Assembly: GCA_903851385.1 (NCBI GenBank)
Contig: CAINOC010000042.1
Span: 1 to 60,404 of the forward strand
Length of the DNA stretch: 60,404 nt
Reading direction: 5' to 3'
Source: an uncultured Chlorobiaceae bacterium
GTDB taxonomy: Bacteria; Bacteroidota; Chlorobiia; Chlorobiales; Chlorobiaceae
Position 1 is the first letter of the stretch. Every line of letters begins with the position of its first letter. Positions 9,450 through 21,385 of this stretch are shown here, piece after piece. Below the pieces are notes generated by a model. It searched no databases and was not told the origin of the DNA. It saw only the letters and a list, made by a program, of their open reading frames with translations. The translations under genes and the position numbers were made by a program.

Positions 9450-11927
9450 ATGGCCAAAAAAATGCCCAGCAGTAATCTACAAACTCCAGTAGAGTTACGT
9501 TTTCTTGCCGAAGAGCGCCTGAAGAAACATCCTGCCACGAAGCGATCCCGTCTCACCACTGTCGTCTCAGTGCTCAGCACTTCCTCCTTACCAGAAGAGA
9601 TGCTCAGGCTTGTCCATGAGCTCGAGGTTCATCAGATTGAGCTTGAAATACAGCGGGAAGAACTGGCTCGGACCAGGCTTGAGCTGGAGGAAAGTCTCTA
9701 CATGTACGCTGAACTCTATGACTTTGCCCCATCAGGGTATTTGACTTTGGGTCGTGATAGTACGATTCAGCAAGCAAACTTGACCGCAGCCAAGCTGCTT
9801 GAAGTTGATCGCTCTTGTTTACCTGGCATGAACTTCAAACAATTTGTTGTTCCCGATGACTATCGGGTAATTGATGCCCTGCTCGAAACAGCATTCACAA
9901 AGAGATCACCTGGAAACTGTGAGGTCAAGCTTTTGGCCGCCGCTACTCATGGAACCCAGATTTACCCGGATCACGCAAGCCGTAACATTCGTATTGAAGC
10001 TGCCGTAAGTGATGCCTCTCATGCATGCAGGGTAATTTTCTCGGATATTACCGCTCTTAAGGTTGCTGAAGAAGGTTTCCTCAAGAGTGAGCGTAACTTT
10101 AGTTCTCTTACTGAACAAATGGCAGATGAGGTATTTATTATCAACTCAATGGGATCCTTAAGCTATGTTTCACCAGTTGTTGAGCAACTTTTCGGCTATC
10201 TGCCCCATGAGGTCCTTGGCCGCCCCTTTACCGACTATATTCTGGAAGAAGATATTCATGAAGCCGTAAAGGTATTCCAGAGCACCCTGCAGCATAAAAC
10301 AACGAAGCAGACGTTCGACGTCAGGTTAAAGAGAAAAGACAGTTCGCTCTTTGACGGAGAAATCCGTATACAATTTTATCAGGATCATGAGATCTCCGGA
10401 GTGATCGGCTTGATCCGTGATGTCACTGATCGCAAACAGGCCGAAAAGGCTTTAAAAGAAAGTGAGAGGAGGTTCAGAAAACTCTTCGAAAATCACTCGG
10501 CGGTCATGTTTGTAATTGACCCTGATACCGCCGACTTCCTTGATGCTAATCATGCTGCAGCTGATTTTTATGGCTGGTCTGTTGAAGAGCTCAAGCAGAT
10601 GAACTTACAGCAGGTCGCTGATGTTCCGATGCAAGTATTACAATGCAACTTTAAAAAAATAATAGCTTCAGAGCAAAAGCGCTTTGTGTTTGTTCATAAA
10701 AAGAAAGACGGCTCTTTATGTGATGTGGAGGTGTTCAGCAATCTGATTGAGATTGCTAAGAAACCAATTCTCTATTCTATTATTCATGATATCACGGAGA
10801 GCAAGTGGGCTGCAGAAGAAAGCGACCGCTTGAAGTCGGCGTTTATCTGCAATATAAGCCATGAGATACGCACTCCCATGAACGGTATTATGGGCTTTTC
10901 AGAACTCCTCAAAAACCCTCATCTTACAGGGGAGGAACAGACTCAATATCTTGGCATTATTCAACAGAGCGGCGAACGCATGCTGACTCTGATTGATGAC
11001 CTTATGGATATCTCAAAAATTGATGCCAAAGAGGTAAAGCTGCAGATAACCGAAACTCCGCTCAATCACTTCTTGCGTGATCTTTTAGCTTTATTTAAGC
11101 AGGAGAGCGATACAAAAGGATTGCGTTTAACCTTAACTGAAGCCCTTCCCGACGAACAGAGTATTATTGACACAGACATCCTCAAGCTCAAGCAGGTATT
11201 GACCAACCTGATCCAGAATGCGATGAAATTTACCACAAAAGGCGGGATTGATTTTGGTTATACCCTGGAAGCCAATATGCTCGAATTTTATGTCATCGAT
11301 TCCGGAATAGGTATTCCTGCTGCCAAAAAAGAGAAGATTTTTGAGCGCTTTCACCAGGCAGACAACTCTCTAACCCGAAATCATGAGGGATCAGGTTTGG
11401 GGTTGAGTATTTCCAAGGCATTCGTTGAGATGATGGGTGGCTCTATCAAGGTCGAATCGGTTGAGGGCGCAGGAAGTAATTTTTCTTTTACCCTGCCTTA
11501 TCACCCTGTCAGTAAGCTGGAAATTGCTGAGCATACTGCAGTGGATACGGCGGTTGCCAAACCAGCGCTCTGCATTCTCATAGCTGAAGATGATCCAACA
11601 AGTACCCTGCTGCTTCAAAGTATCCTGAAAGCCCAGAATATCAGCATTCTTTGTGCTGAAAACGGCTGGGAGGCAGTTGAGCTCGTTCAGCATCACCCTG
11701 AAATCAATCTGGTGCTTATGGATATTAAAATGCCGGTCATGAATGGGTATGAGGCAACCAGGCTCATCAAACTGCATCGTCCTCTGCTGCCAGTTATAGC
11801 CCAGTCAGCATTTACCGCCCTAGAGGATAGGCAAAAAGCTAAAGAGGCTGGATGCGACAGCTTCATTACCAAGCCCATCAATAATCGTGAGTTGCTCGAA
11901 CACTTGCAGGTACTGCTTCCCTGGTAA
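9450..11927 (+). CDS. Hybrid sensor histidine kinase (PAS x3 - HisKA - HATPase - REC)
   Basis: About 825 residues with no membrane segment, so probably cytosolic. After a basic start (MAKKMPSSN) comes an N-terminal coiled segment with the family motif VHQIELEIQ, then a PAS domain opening LYDFAPSGYLTLGRD, two more PAS domains (~205-330 and ~335-455), a HisKA domain with phospho-acceptor His471 in SHEIRTPMNG, a HATPase with NLIQNAMKFT, DSGIGIP and GSGLGLSI boxes, and a receiver with Asp758 in LMDIKMPVMNG. The ATG at 9450 is preferred over a TTG 12 bases earlier because three paralogues begin with the same basic M-x-K-K pattern. No output domain is attached. The next gene is a shorter relative. 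Confidence 0.92.
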   Translation: MAKKMPSSNLQTPVELRFLAEERLKKHPATKRSRLTTVVSVLSTSSLPEEMLRLVHELEVHQIELEIQREELARTRLELEESLYMYAELYDFAPSGYLTLGRDSTIQQANLTAAKLLEVDRSCLPGMNFKQFVVPDDYRVIDALLETAFTKRSPGNCEVKLLAAATHGTQIYPDHASRNIRIEAAVSDASHACRVIFSDITALKVAEEGFLKSERNFSSLTEQMADEVFIINSMGSLSYVSPVVEQLFGYLPHEVLGRPFTDYILEEDIHEAVKVFQSTLQHKTTKQTFDVRLKRKDSSLFDGEIRIQFYQDHEISGVIGLIRDVTDRKQAEKALKESERRFRKLFENHSAVMFVIDPDTADFLDANHAAADFYGWSVEELKQMNLQQVADVPMQVLQCNFKKIIASEQKRFVFVHKKKDGSLCDVEVFSNLIEIAKKPILYSIIHDITESKWAAEESDRLKSAFICNISHEIRTPMNGIMGFSELLKNPHLTGEEQTQYLGIIQQSGERMLTLIDDLMDISKIDAKEVKLQITETPLNHFLRDLLALFKQESDTKGLRLTLTEALPDEQSIIDTDILKLKQVLTNLIQNAMKFTTKGGIDFGYTLEANMLEFYVIDSGIGIPAAKKEKIFERFHQADNSLTRNHEGSGLGLSISKAFVEMMGGSIKVESVEGAGSNFSFTLPYHPVSKLEIAEHTAVDTAVAKPALCILIAEDDPTSTLLLQSILKAQNISILCAENGWEAVELVQHHPEINLVLMDIKMPVMNGYEATRLIKLHRPLLPVIAQSAFTALEDRQKAKEAGCDSFITKPINNRELLEHLQVLLPW

Positions 11928-12170
11928 GGAGCTGTTCCATGCATAATGAGAGCGTCTTTATCAGCCTTACAGAAGAGAAATGGTTTATAGCACCCGTTAT
12001 CGTTTTCGATAAGATTGCGAAATTTGCTGGTCAACAATTTCTTGTGTTTAAAAAAATTAAATTAATAAATTGCTATAAGGGGTGTTTATAATTCCCTCCA
12101 TCACTCAAGAAAGGAGTCAATTAGATTCTTTCATCTCTACATTATTTTGAATTTCGACTCTCCTCCCCCC

Positions 12171-13682
12171 ATGGATCAGCTTATAAAATCAAGTGCTTAT
12201 TTAAATCAAGTTCCCGCTATTTTCATTATTACCGACTCTATTGGTGATATAGAATATGTGAGCCCTCTTTTTACTGAGCATACCGGGTATTCCAATGATG
12301 AAGTCATTGGCCAAAATCCCCGTATTCTTCAGTCAGGACTGATGCCGAAGGCTCTCTATGAAAATCTCTGGCAAACAATTCTTTCGGGCAGAGTGTGGCG
12401 TGGAGAATTGCAGAACAAAAAGAAAAGCGGTGAACTCTTTTGGGAGAAAGCAGTTATTTCAGCCATTCAGAATGATGGTGTGATTACCAATTTTTTGGCG
12501 ATAAAAGAAGATATCACTGCCGAAAATCAACTTAGGGATGAGTTGATTGCCTCTAAAAATCAGGCAGAAGAGAGAGATCGACTGAAATCCAGGTTTCTCC
12601 ATAATATCAGCCATGAGATCCGCACCCCGTTGAATGGTATTCTCGGTTTTGCACATCTACTGAAAAACCCTCATTTATCAAAAGAGGATATGGTTTTATA
12701 TACTGATATTATACGTATGAGCGGAGACCGTTTACTGGATCTTATAGACAATTATACTATTATTTCCTCTATTGAAGCTGATGAGACGAAGGTGGAGATA
12801 ACCCCTACAGCCCTTAATGAACTATTGCGTGATCTCTATGCCTCATTCAATCCTGCAATGACCAATAAAGGATTGCTTTTTAACTATAGTATTTCTCTCT
12901 CTGAAGAAAATAGCATCATTGAAACCGATGGTGGCAAGTTGTCCCGGATATTGACCAACCTGATCCAGAATGCACTCAAATTTACCCGTAATGGGAGGAT
13001 TGATTTCGGTTATACCAGAAAAGCAGATTTAGTGGAGTTTTATGTCAGCGATTCCGGAATAGGTATTCCTGAGGACCAAACAGAAAAAATTTTCAAACCC
13101 TTTTACAGCATTGACAGCATCTTGTCTAGTGGCGACGATGGGGGGGGGCTGGGGTTGGCCATTACCAAGGGATTTGTTGAAATTCTTGGAGGTTCAATAC
13201 GGGTCGATTCAGTTGAGGGAGCCGGAAGTAACTTTGTATTCACCATACCTTATTCCCCAGTCAATCCGATATCGCAGCAACTTTTGAAGGCCAAATCGGA
13301 TGCAATTTTTCAACTTTCACCTCTCTGCATTCTTTTAGTCGAAGATGATTCGACAAGCTCTCTGCTGCTTGAACAGATTCTTAAAGGCCAGAATATCACT
13401 TTCCTTTTTGCCAAAAACGGCATGGAAGCAGTTGAACTCGTAACGCATCATCCGGAGATAAATCTGGTGCTTATGGATATCAAAATGCCAATCATGAATG
13501 GGTATGAGGCAACCAAGCTCATCAAAGAGCAACGCCCTCTGCTGCCAGTTATAGCCCAGTCAGCATGTACCGCCAAAGAGGAAAGGGAAAATGCCATTCA
13601 AGCCGGATGCAATGGCTTTATCACCAAACCCATCAAGCAAAGCGAACTGCTCGAACTGATGCGAAAGCTGATTCTCAGTTAA
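12171..13682 (+). CDS. Hybrid sensor histidine kinase (PAS - HisKA - HATPase - REC) with a G9 tract
   Basis: About 503 residues: one PAS domain (SPLFTEHTGYSNDEVIGQNPRIL with a PAC-like follow-on), HisKA with His148 in SHEIRTPLNG, HATPase with NLIQNALKFT and DSGIGIP, and a receiver with Asp436 in LMDIKMPIMNG. It lacks the N-terminal VHQIELE module of its relatives and looks like a shortened copy of the kinase at 30688, whose third PAS domain it resembles closely (NPRIL.SG.MP...LWQTILSGR.WRGE). The second glycine box of the ATP lid is encoded by nine consecutive G (13140-13148). A TTG at 12147 is an alternative start. It follows the upstream kinase by about 240 bases. Confidence 0.9.
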   Translation: MDQLIKSSAYLNQVPAIFIITDSIGDIEYVSPLFTEHTGYSNDEVIGQNPRILQSGLMPKALYENLWQTILSGRVWRGELQNKKKSGELFWEKAVISAIQNDGVITNFLAIKEDITAENQLRDELIASKNQAEERDRLKSRFLHNISHEIRTPLNGILGFAHLLKNPHLSKEDMVLYTDIIRMSGDRLLDLIDNYTIISSIEADETKVEITPTALNELLRDLYASFNPAMTNKGLLFNYSISLSEENSIIETDGGKLSRILTNLIQNALKFTRNGRIDFGYTRKADLVEFYVSDSGIGIPEDQTEKIFKPFYSIDSILSSGDDGGGLGLAITKGFVEILGGSIRVDSVEGAGSNFVFTIPYSPVNPISQQLLKAKSDAIFQLSPLCILLVEDDSTSSLLLEQILKGQNITFLFAKNGMEAVELVTHHPEINLVLMDIKMPIMNGYEATKLIKEQRPLLPVIAQSACTAKEERENAIQAGCNGFITKPIKQSELLELMRKLILS

Positions 13683-13769
13683 ACAGCGACTCTTTTCCCG
13701 GCACCTGCAATCTGTCGTTGCTGCCTTTTTACAGCACGGAAAGGAAAGTGATTCATCTATCCTCTTAAA

Positions 13770-16019
<2,250 letters not shown>

Positions 16020-16055
16020 TTATAGTAACCACACACTACCAGAATAATATAAAAA

Positions 16056-16085
16056 AGTATATTCTATTCTTGCTGAATCAGTTAA
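16056..16085 (-). promoter_or_regulatory. Putative katG promoter
   Basis: On the minus strand TTAACT (-35, 16080-16085) and TATACT (-10, 16056-16061) are 18 bases apart, about 90 bases upstream of the katG start. The -35 box runs into the palindrome at 16082-16112. Confidence 0.4.
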
Positions 16086-16112
16086 TTTATACATATTCAA
16101 TGTGTAAATTAA
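16082..16112. promoter_or_regulatory. AT-rich palindrome upstream of katG, candidate operator
   Basis: TTAATTTATACA and TGTGTAAATTAA form an inverted repeat of 12-base arms with one mismatch around a seven-base centre. It overlaps the -35 box of the putative katG promoter and so could be the site of a peroxide- or redox-responsive regulator. It does not match the textbook PerR box. It could also be a weak hairpin behind menE, but it lacks GC pairs and a T-run. Confidence 0.45.
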
Positions 16113-16207
16113 GTTGAATTATTCACCTAGCTTGGGCTGTATGTAACAGGCTTGTAATAGTTCTATTCTGAAGGGTCAGGAGTTTATTTACTGCAGGATG
16201 ATTACTC

Positions 16208-17662
16208 CTAAAAAGAATCATGTTCATTACGGGTATTCAAATCGTGTTGTTCACCTCTTTTTGTGTACGTGGCCCTGTCGATTTTTTGTGATCCGGGCAA
16301 CGTGGACCACTCACTTACGCGATAATAATGAACTGGCGTCTTAAGCCTGCCAAGAGTGGCAATCATCGTCTGAGTAATGGTGTCGTCATCCGGTGTATTA
16401 TCGTTTACGGTCTGAATAAATGCGGCTGGACGCTGCCCATACTCCCGATCGGGAACCGGGACAACAACTGCTGACTGGATTCCATCAACAAGCATGAGAG
16501 CTTTCTCTATCTCTTCAGGGTGAATATTTTCACCGCCTGATATAAACATATTATCCTTTCGGCCAAGTACCGTAACTGTTCCATCACCCTCTACATAACC
16601 GATATCAGCGGTATGGAACCATCCTTCACTGTCCGTTTGAGGCTGAATGATTCCCTGGCGCAGGTAGCCCTGAAAAAGGCATGGTCCTTTGACAAGAAGT
16701 TCGCCATTTTCTGCAGTTTTGATCTCCCTGTAGGGCAGGAGTTTTCCACTGTTTTGCGTCAAGCAGCTGATTGGGACTGGAGATGTAGTGATCTGGGTGC
16801 TCATCTCTGTTGAGCCGTAGCTCAGGTAGAGAGGAATGTTCTGGCGGATGGCATCGTCAATCAGGGATTTCGGGGCAGGACTTCCCCCGAGAAGAACTGC
16901 TTTCAGGCGCCGCAGCCGCTCTGTACTCTTTGAGTCGGAAAGCAGACGGTAAAGTTGTGTGGGCACTACAGAAAGGTGCGTCACAGGAAACTTCTGCATG
17001 GAGTGCGAGATACTGTCATCGGCACGCCCGACAGCAACAGCACCGCCGGTGAAGAGTGAACGGAAAAGTATGGCATACCCTCCTATATGGTAAAGGGGCA
17101 GCGAAAGCAGCCAGCAATCACCAGGGCCGTAGGGGATATTTTCATTGGAGCCAAGTGCACTGTACCAGTGATTTTCGAGACTGTGAACAGCAGCTTTTGC
17201 CACTCCGGTGCTTGCTGAAGTGTGAATAATGCTTACTGATCGGTCCATGGTGTCAGGCAACTCAAAACCCTTTTCGTCACTGCATCGTAACGCATCATCC
17301 AGAATGGATGTAACCGTTTCCATTTCGAACCCATGGATGGACAGTTGATGTCCGTCGGCAGTCAGTATCAGTTGTGGACGAAGGTTATCAAGCGTAGCGT
17401 TAAGGATATGTTCAGGAAAGCGGTTGTTGAGCGGTGCGGCAATCATTCCCGCTTTCAGCACTCCTGTTAAAAGAATCGCCATCTCTGGAGTATTTGGCAA
17501 AACAAAAGCAACAATATCACCGGGATGGTGCCCTTTCTGGTAAAGGAGGCTTGCAATTTTTGCCGCCTGATTATTGAGTTCTTCAAAAGAGATGGTTTTT
17601 CCGGGCATTCTCAGGGCTGGAGAGTTGCCAAACAGCTTTGCAGCTCGTCCTGAAATGTCCAT
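16208..17662 (-). CDS. menE: o-Succinylbenzoate-CoA ligase
   Basis: A 484-residue member of the ANL (AMP-forming acyl-CoA synthetase) family, activating o-succinylbenzoate in menaquinone synthesis. Visible motifs are the P-loop-like IIHTSASTGVAKAAVHS, the YGSTEMS adenine motif, GWFHTADIGYVEGDG and RKDNMFISGGENIHPEEIEKAL, and a C-terminal PGSQKIDR with the catalytic lysine. The short N-terminus and overall length fit MenE better than acetyl- or long-chain acyl-CoA synthetases. The other men genes are not in the window. It lies 76 bases downstream of argG on the same strand, so read-through is possible. Confidence 0.82.
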   Translation of the reverse strand: MDISGRAAKLFGNSPALRMPGKTISFEELNNQAAKIASLLYQKGHHPGDIVAFVLPNTPEMAILLTGVLKAGMIAAPLNNRFPEHILNATLDNLRPQLILTADGHQLSIHGFEMETVTSILDDALRCSDEKGFELPDTMDRSVSIIHTSASTGVAKAAVHSLENHWYSALGSNENIPYGPGDCWLLSLPLYHIGGYAILFRSLFTGGAVAVGRADDSISHSMQKFPVTHLSVVPTQLYRLLSDSKSTERLRRLKAVLLGGSPAPKSLIDDAIRQNIPLYLSYGSTEMSTQITTSPVPISCLTQNSGKLLPYREIKTAENGELLVKGPCLFQGYLRQGIIQPQTDSEGWFHTADIGYVEGDGTVTVLGRKDNMFISGGENIHPEEIEKALMLVDGIQSAVVVPVPDREYGQRPAAFIQTVNDNTPDDDTITQTMIATLGRLKTPVHYYRVSEWSTLPGSQKIDRATYTKRGEQHDLNTRNEHDSF

Positions 17663-17738
17663 AGTGCGGGTGGTGTGAGTTTTCAGAACAAGCGCAGGCC
17701 CGCAACACCGAACCTGCGCGTAGATCTGAATGATTGTC

Positions 17739-18941
17739 TTATTTCCCTTGATGAACCTCGCTGAATGTTTTCAGACCAAGGCCATAGAGATGAATAAAGC
17801 CTGCTGCTGCCTTATGGTTAAAGGTATCGGCTTCGGTGTAGGTTGCAAGCTCCTCGTTATAAAGCGAGTAAGGTGAATTTCTTCCAAGAAGCGAGACCCC
17901 GCCTTTATAAAGCTTCAGGCGTACAAGACCGGTTACAGGGTTCTGTGTTTCATTCACAAAGCCGTCAAGAGCCTTTCTCATTGGAGAGAACCAGGTGCCG
18001 TTGTAGATAAGGTTGGCATAATCCTGACTGATATTCTTCTTGTACTGGAAGACCGATTTTTCAAGGGTAAGCCTTTCCAGTTCACGGTGAGCAAAATGGA
18101 GGATTGTTGCTGCCGGTGCTTCATAGATCTCGCGCGATTTGATACCGACAACACGGTTTTCGATCATGTCGAGCCGTCCGATACCATTTGCTGCACCGAT
18201 TTCATTAAGACGGATGATAAGGTCAAGGCCGCTCATTTTTTTGCCGTCAAGTGAAACCGGAATGCCTTTTTCAAATTCGATATCGACAACTGCAGGGGTA
18301 TCTGGTGCATTCTCAGGTGAGGTGGTTATCTGATAGGCATCTTCAGGCGGCGCAACCATTGGATCTTCAAGCACACCGCACTCAATACTGATTCCCCAGA
18401 TATTTTCATCAATAGAGTAAGGGCTCTTTTTGGTGGCAGAAACGGGAATATTGTGTTCATTTGCGTAGGCAATTTCAGCTTCTCTTGAGGTAAACTCCCA
18501 CTCACGAAGAGGGGCAAGAACCTTGAGATGCGGGGCAAGTGAAGCGAAGGTCACTTCAAAGCGCACCTGGTCATTGCCTTTACCCGTGCAGCCGTGAGCA
18601 AGCATGGTGCATCCTTCCGCAATAGCAGTATCAACTATTGCTTTGGCAAGCAAGGGACGGCCAAGTGCTGTTGCAAGCGGGTAAACATCTTCATAGAGAG
18701 CTCCTGCTTTCAGTGCACGCCAGATATATTCTTCGACAAATTCCTTGCGCAGGTCAAGAAACTGGAATTTCGAAGCGCCAGTCGACAGTGCCTTCGATTC
18801 CAGGTTTTCAATTTCTTTCTGCTGACCGAGATTACCGGTAACGGCAACAATTTCAGCACCATACTTGTCTTTCAGCCATTTGATCATGACAGAGGTATCA
18901 AGTCCGCCGGAATAGGCAAGTGCAATTTTTTCCTTACTCAT
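17739..18941 (-). CDS. argG: Argininosuccinate synthase
   Basis: A 400-residue enzyme joining citrulline and aspartate with ATP. The PP-loop [10 protein letters not shown] at the N-terminus, [14 protein letters not shown] and [19 protein letters not shown] are diagnostic. Length is standard. It is the last gene of the arginine operon, 15 bases after argR. Together with argH, elsewhere in the window, it converts citrulline to arginine. Confidence 0.97.
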   Translation of the reverse strand: MSKEKIALAYSGGLDTSVMIKWLKDKYGAEIVAVTGNLGQQKEIENLESKALSTGASKFQFLDLRKEFVEEYIWRALKAGALYEDVYPLATALGRPLLAKAIVDTAIAEGCTMLAHGCTGKGNDQVRFEVTFASLAPHLKVLAPLREWEFTSREAEIAYANEHNIPVSATKKSPYSIDENIWGISIECGVLEDPMVAPPEDAYQITTSPENAPDTPAVVDIEFEKGIPVSLDGKKMSGLDLIIRLNEIGAANGIGRLDMIENRVVGIKSREIYEAPAATILHFAHRELERLTLEKSVFQYKKNISQDYANLIYNGTWFSPMRKALDGFVNETQNPVTGLVRLKLYKGGVSLLGRNSPYSLYNEELATYTEADTFNHKAAAGFIHLYGLGLKTFSEVHQGK

Positions 18942-18956
18942 TTTTTCTGTGAATTA

Positions 18957-19403
18957 TCAGTTTTTGGAAAGATTTTTATGAATATATGATATCAAAGCCG
19001 GAATATTCTCAACTGAAGTCGGAATGAGCAGCACCGTATCATCTCCGGCGATAGTTCCGAGAATGAGCGGACTTCTCAGCTGATCCAGATAGGAGCCGAC
19101 ACCGTGAGCCCTTCCGGGGAGTGTCTTTATAACTACCGTGGTTTCATTCGAATGAACGGCAAGTACCTCAATACCGACAAGACCTTTTATAATTCTTCCG
19201 GCGTTATCATCAGGAAACCGGAGCCTGTAGTTTCCGTCTGTTTTTGAACGGATAATGCCAAGCTCTGCACAGTCGCGCGAAAGGGTAGCCTGCGCAACTT
19301 TCACTGCCGAATCCCGAAGAAGTTGCAGAAGCTCATGCTGATTTCCAACACTGTTCAGCTGCAAGATCTCCCTGATCTTTAACTGTCTTGCGTGCTTGTT
19401 CAT
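18957..19403 (-). CDS. argR: Arginine repressor
   Basis: A 148-residue ArgR: an N-terminal winged helix (REILQLNSVGNQHELLQLL, ATLSRDCAELGIIR) and a C-terminal hexamerisation and arginine-binding domain with GTIAGDDTVLLIP, where the Asp pair binds arginine. It sits inside the operon it is expected to regulate, 15 bases from both argF and argG. A matching operator is found upstream of argC at 23846-23863, which suggests autoregulation together with the biosynthetic genes. Confidence 0.95.
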   Translation of the reverse strand: MNKHARQLKIREILQLNSVGNQHELLQLLRDSAVKVAQATLSRDCAELGIIRSKTDGNYRLRFPDDNAGRIIKGLVGIEVLAVHSNETTVVIKTLPGRAHGVGSYLDQLRSPLILGTIAGDDTVLLIPTSVENIPALISYIHKNLSKN

Positions 19404-19418
19404 TCTTACTCCCCTTGT

Positions 19419-20429
19419 TCAGTACCTGATTTTTTTGGAAGCATTCAGCAACCGGTGGGTCAGATGAAATTTGCGGTACTCATCATGGTTCAACAGCTTG
19501 ACCAGAAGTGCCTTCTGAACATGAAGCCGGTTTTCTGCCTCATCAAGAATAATGGATTGCGGTCCATCCATGACCTCCGCGCTTATCTCCTCACCACGGT
19601 GCGCAGGCATACAGTGCATGACCACCGCCGTCGGTTTTGCCTTGGCAAGCAAAGCACTGTTGATCTGAAAAGGGGCAAATTTCCTGAGGCGCTCTTCTTT
19701 CTCCTGTTCCTGGCCCATACTTGTCCATACATCGGTATAGAGCACATCAGCGTCAGTAGCTGCTTCAACAGGGTCGTGCAGAATCTCGATCCGGCTGATT
19801 CCTTTTTCTCTGGCTGCATCAAGCAGGCCCTGGTTCGGCGTATAGCCTTCAGGACAGGCAAGAACAAAATGAAAGGGGAGCCGTCCTGCCAGTTCAATCC
19901 ATGAATTGGCTACATTATTGCCATCACCTACAAAAACAACCTTGATATTTTCATGCCATAATGAGCGCTCATAAAGGGTAAAGGCATCGGCAAGTACCTG
20001 GCATGGATGCGACAGATCGGTCAGAGCATTTACAACAGGAATCGAGGCGTGCTTTGCTATTCCCTCAATAATGGTATGCTCATGCAGTCGGGCAACAATG
20101 GCACTGTTATAGCGCGACAGAAGCCTGGCGACATCCTCCACCGATTCACGAGATCCAAGACCGATTGATTGACCATCGAGGTTTATGGAATAGCCCCCCA
20201 GTTCATGAATGCCCAGCTCAAATGAAACCCTTGTTCTCAACGACGGCTTGCTGAAAATCATTGCTACTGTTTTATCGCGAAGCGGCAGAAAGCCGGGGTG
20301 TCCCTCCTTTCTTTTTTTCTTGATAAAAAGGGAATAATCGAATAACTCAATAATTTTACCACCGTCCAGGTGAGAAAATCCGAGAAAATCACGCTTTCCG
20401 CACTCCTGTTTTACTTGAACCTCTTCCAT
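19419..20429 (-). CDS. argF: Ornithine carbamoyltransferase
   Basis: A 336-residue transferase making citrulline from ornithine and carbamoyl phosphate. The carbamoyl-phosphate motif reads KPSLRTR (family S-x-R-T-R), followed by HPCQVLAD and the ornithine-side HCMPAHRGEEI, where Met replaces the usual Leu. The N-terminus has an extension of about 12 residues before the KRDFLGFSHLD core. It lies 27 bases downstream of argB and 15 bases upstream of argR. Confidence 0.94.
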   Translation of the reverse strand: MEEVQVKQECGKRDFLGFSHLDGGKIIELFDYSLFIKKKRKEGHPGFLPLRDKTVAMIFSKPSLRTRVSFELGIHELGGYSINLDGQSIGLGSRESVEDVARLLSRYNSAIVARLHEHTIIEGIAKHASIPVVNALTDLSHPCQVLADAFTLYERSLWHENIKVVFVGDGNNVANSWIELAGRLPFHFVLACPEGYTPNQGLLDAAREKGISRIEILHDPVEAATDADVLYTDVWTSMGQEQEKEERLRKFAPFQINSALLAKAKPTAVVMHCMPAHRGEEISAEVMDGPQSIILDEAENRLHVQKALLVKLLNHDEYRKFHLTHRLLNASKKIRY

Positions 20430-20456
20430 TCCAATAGCTGTTTGAAGATTGAATAC

Positions 20457-21350
20457 TTAGTCCTGCTCTGCAATAAACTGGGTGCCGACCCCTTCGTGGG
20501 TGAATACTTCAAGAAGAAGCGAATGTGTTGATTTTCCGTCTATAAGATGAATTTTTCCGACCCCGCCATCAAGTGTGTTGAATGCCGAGAGCACTTTCGG
20601 AATCATTCCGCCTGAAATAATGCCCTGTTCGATAAAGTCAGCGGCTTCAGCCTTGCAGATGGTTTTCAGTATTCTGTCGCCCACATGTATGCCCTCAACA
20701 TCGCTGACGTAAATGAGCTTTTCAGCTTTCAGGGCAATGGCAATACTGCTTGCTGCATCATCGGCATTTATGTTATAAATATTACCCTTTTCATCAAATC
20801 CGATCGGTGCGATTACAGGAATCAGACCTGCATGGCAGAGCAGATCGATATAGCCAGTATTGATCTGTTCTACATCGCCAACAAGACCAAGCGTTTCAGT
20901 ATGCTGATGAGGAACCGCCCGTATGGTATCGGCATCAAGACCGGTAACACCGACAGCTTTGCCGCCATGCTCGCTGATAAGCTGCACAATATCCTGATTA
21001 ACCTTGCCGGCAAGGGTCATCTGGATAACGGAAATCATCTCCTTGTCAGTCACACGCCTGCCTTGAACAAAGCGCGAGTTCAAGCCCAGTTTCTCTGCAG
21101 TCCTCGTTATGGCGTCGCCGCCGCCGTGCACCAGGACTACGTTGATGCCGACCTTGCGCAACAGCGTTACATTCTGGGCAAACGTGTTTTTGAGGCAGGC
21201 ATCCTTCATGGCAGAGCCACCATATTTGATCACAAAGGTAGTTCCTTCGAACTTTCGGATGTAGGGCAGCGCCTCAATGAGTACCTGCCCGATTGCAGCC
21301 TGAGGGGCCTTCCTTACCGACCTGAGTTCACCACACTCTAAATGTTCCAT
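20457..21350 (-). CDS. argB: Acetylglutamate kinase
   Basis: A ~297-residue amino-acid kinase phosphorylating N-acetylglutamate. KYGGSAMKD (lysine and glycine ATP site), [16 protein letters not shown] and [11 protein letters not shown] (substrate site), and [11 protein letters not shown] are visible. I chose the ATG at 21350 (MEHLECGEL...), which has an AGAGAAG ribosome-binding site; the open frame runs 31 codons further upstream, but that extension is basic and unlike the family. The N-terminal helix before the core ([15 protein letters not shown]) is of the kind found in arginine-inhibited hexameric NAGKs, so feedback inhibition is plausible. Confidence 0.93.
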   Translation of the reverse strand: MEHLECGELRSVRKAPQAAIGQVLIEALPYIRKFEGTTFVIKYGGSAMKDACLKNTFAQNVTLLRKVGINVVLVHGGGDAITRTAEKLGLNSRFVQGRRVTDKEMISVIQMTLAGKVNQDIVQLISEHGGKAVGVTGLDADTIRAVPHQHTETLGLVGDVEQINTGYIDLLCHAGLIPVIAPIGFDEKGNIYNINADDAASSIAIALKAEKLIYVSDVEGIHVGDRILKTICKAEAADFIEQGIISGGMIPKVLSAFNTLDGGVGKIHLIDGKSTHSLLLEVFTHEGVGTQFIAEQD

Positions 21351-21385
21351 TCCACGAAATCTTCTCTTAATGATTAAAGAAAGTT

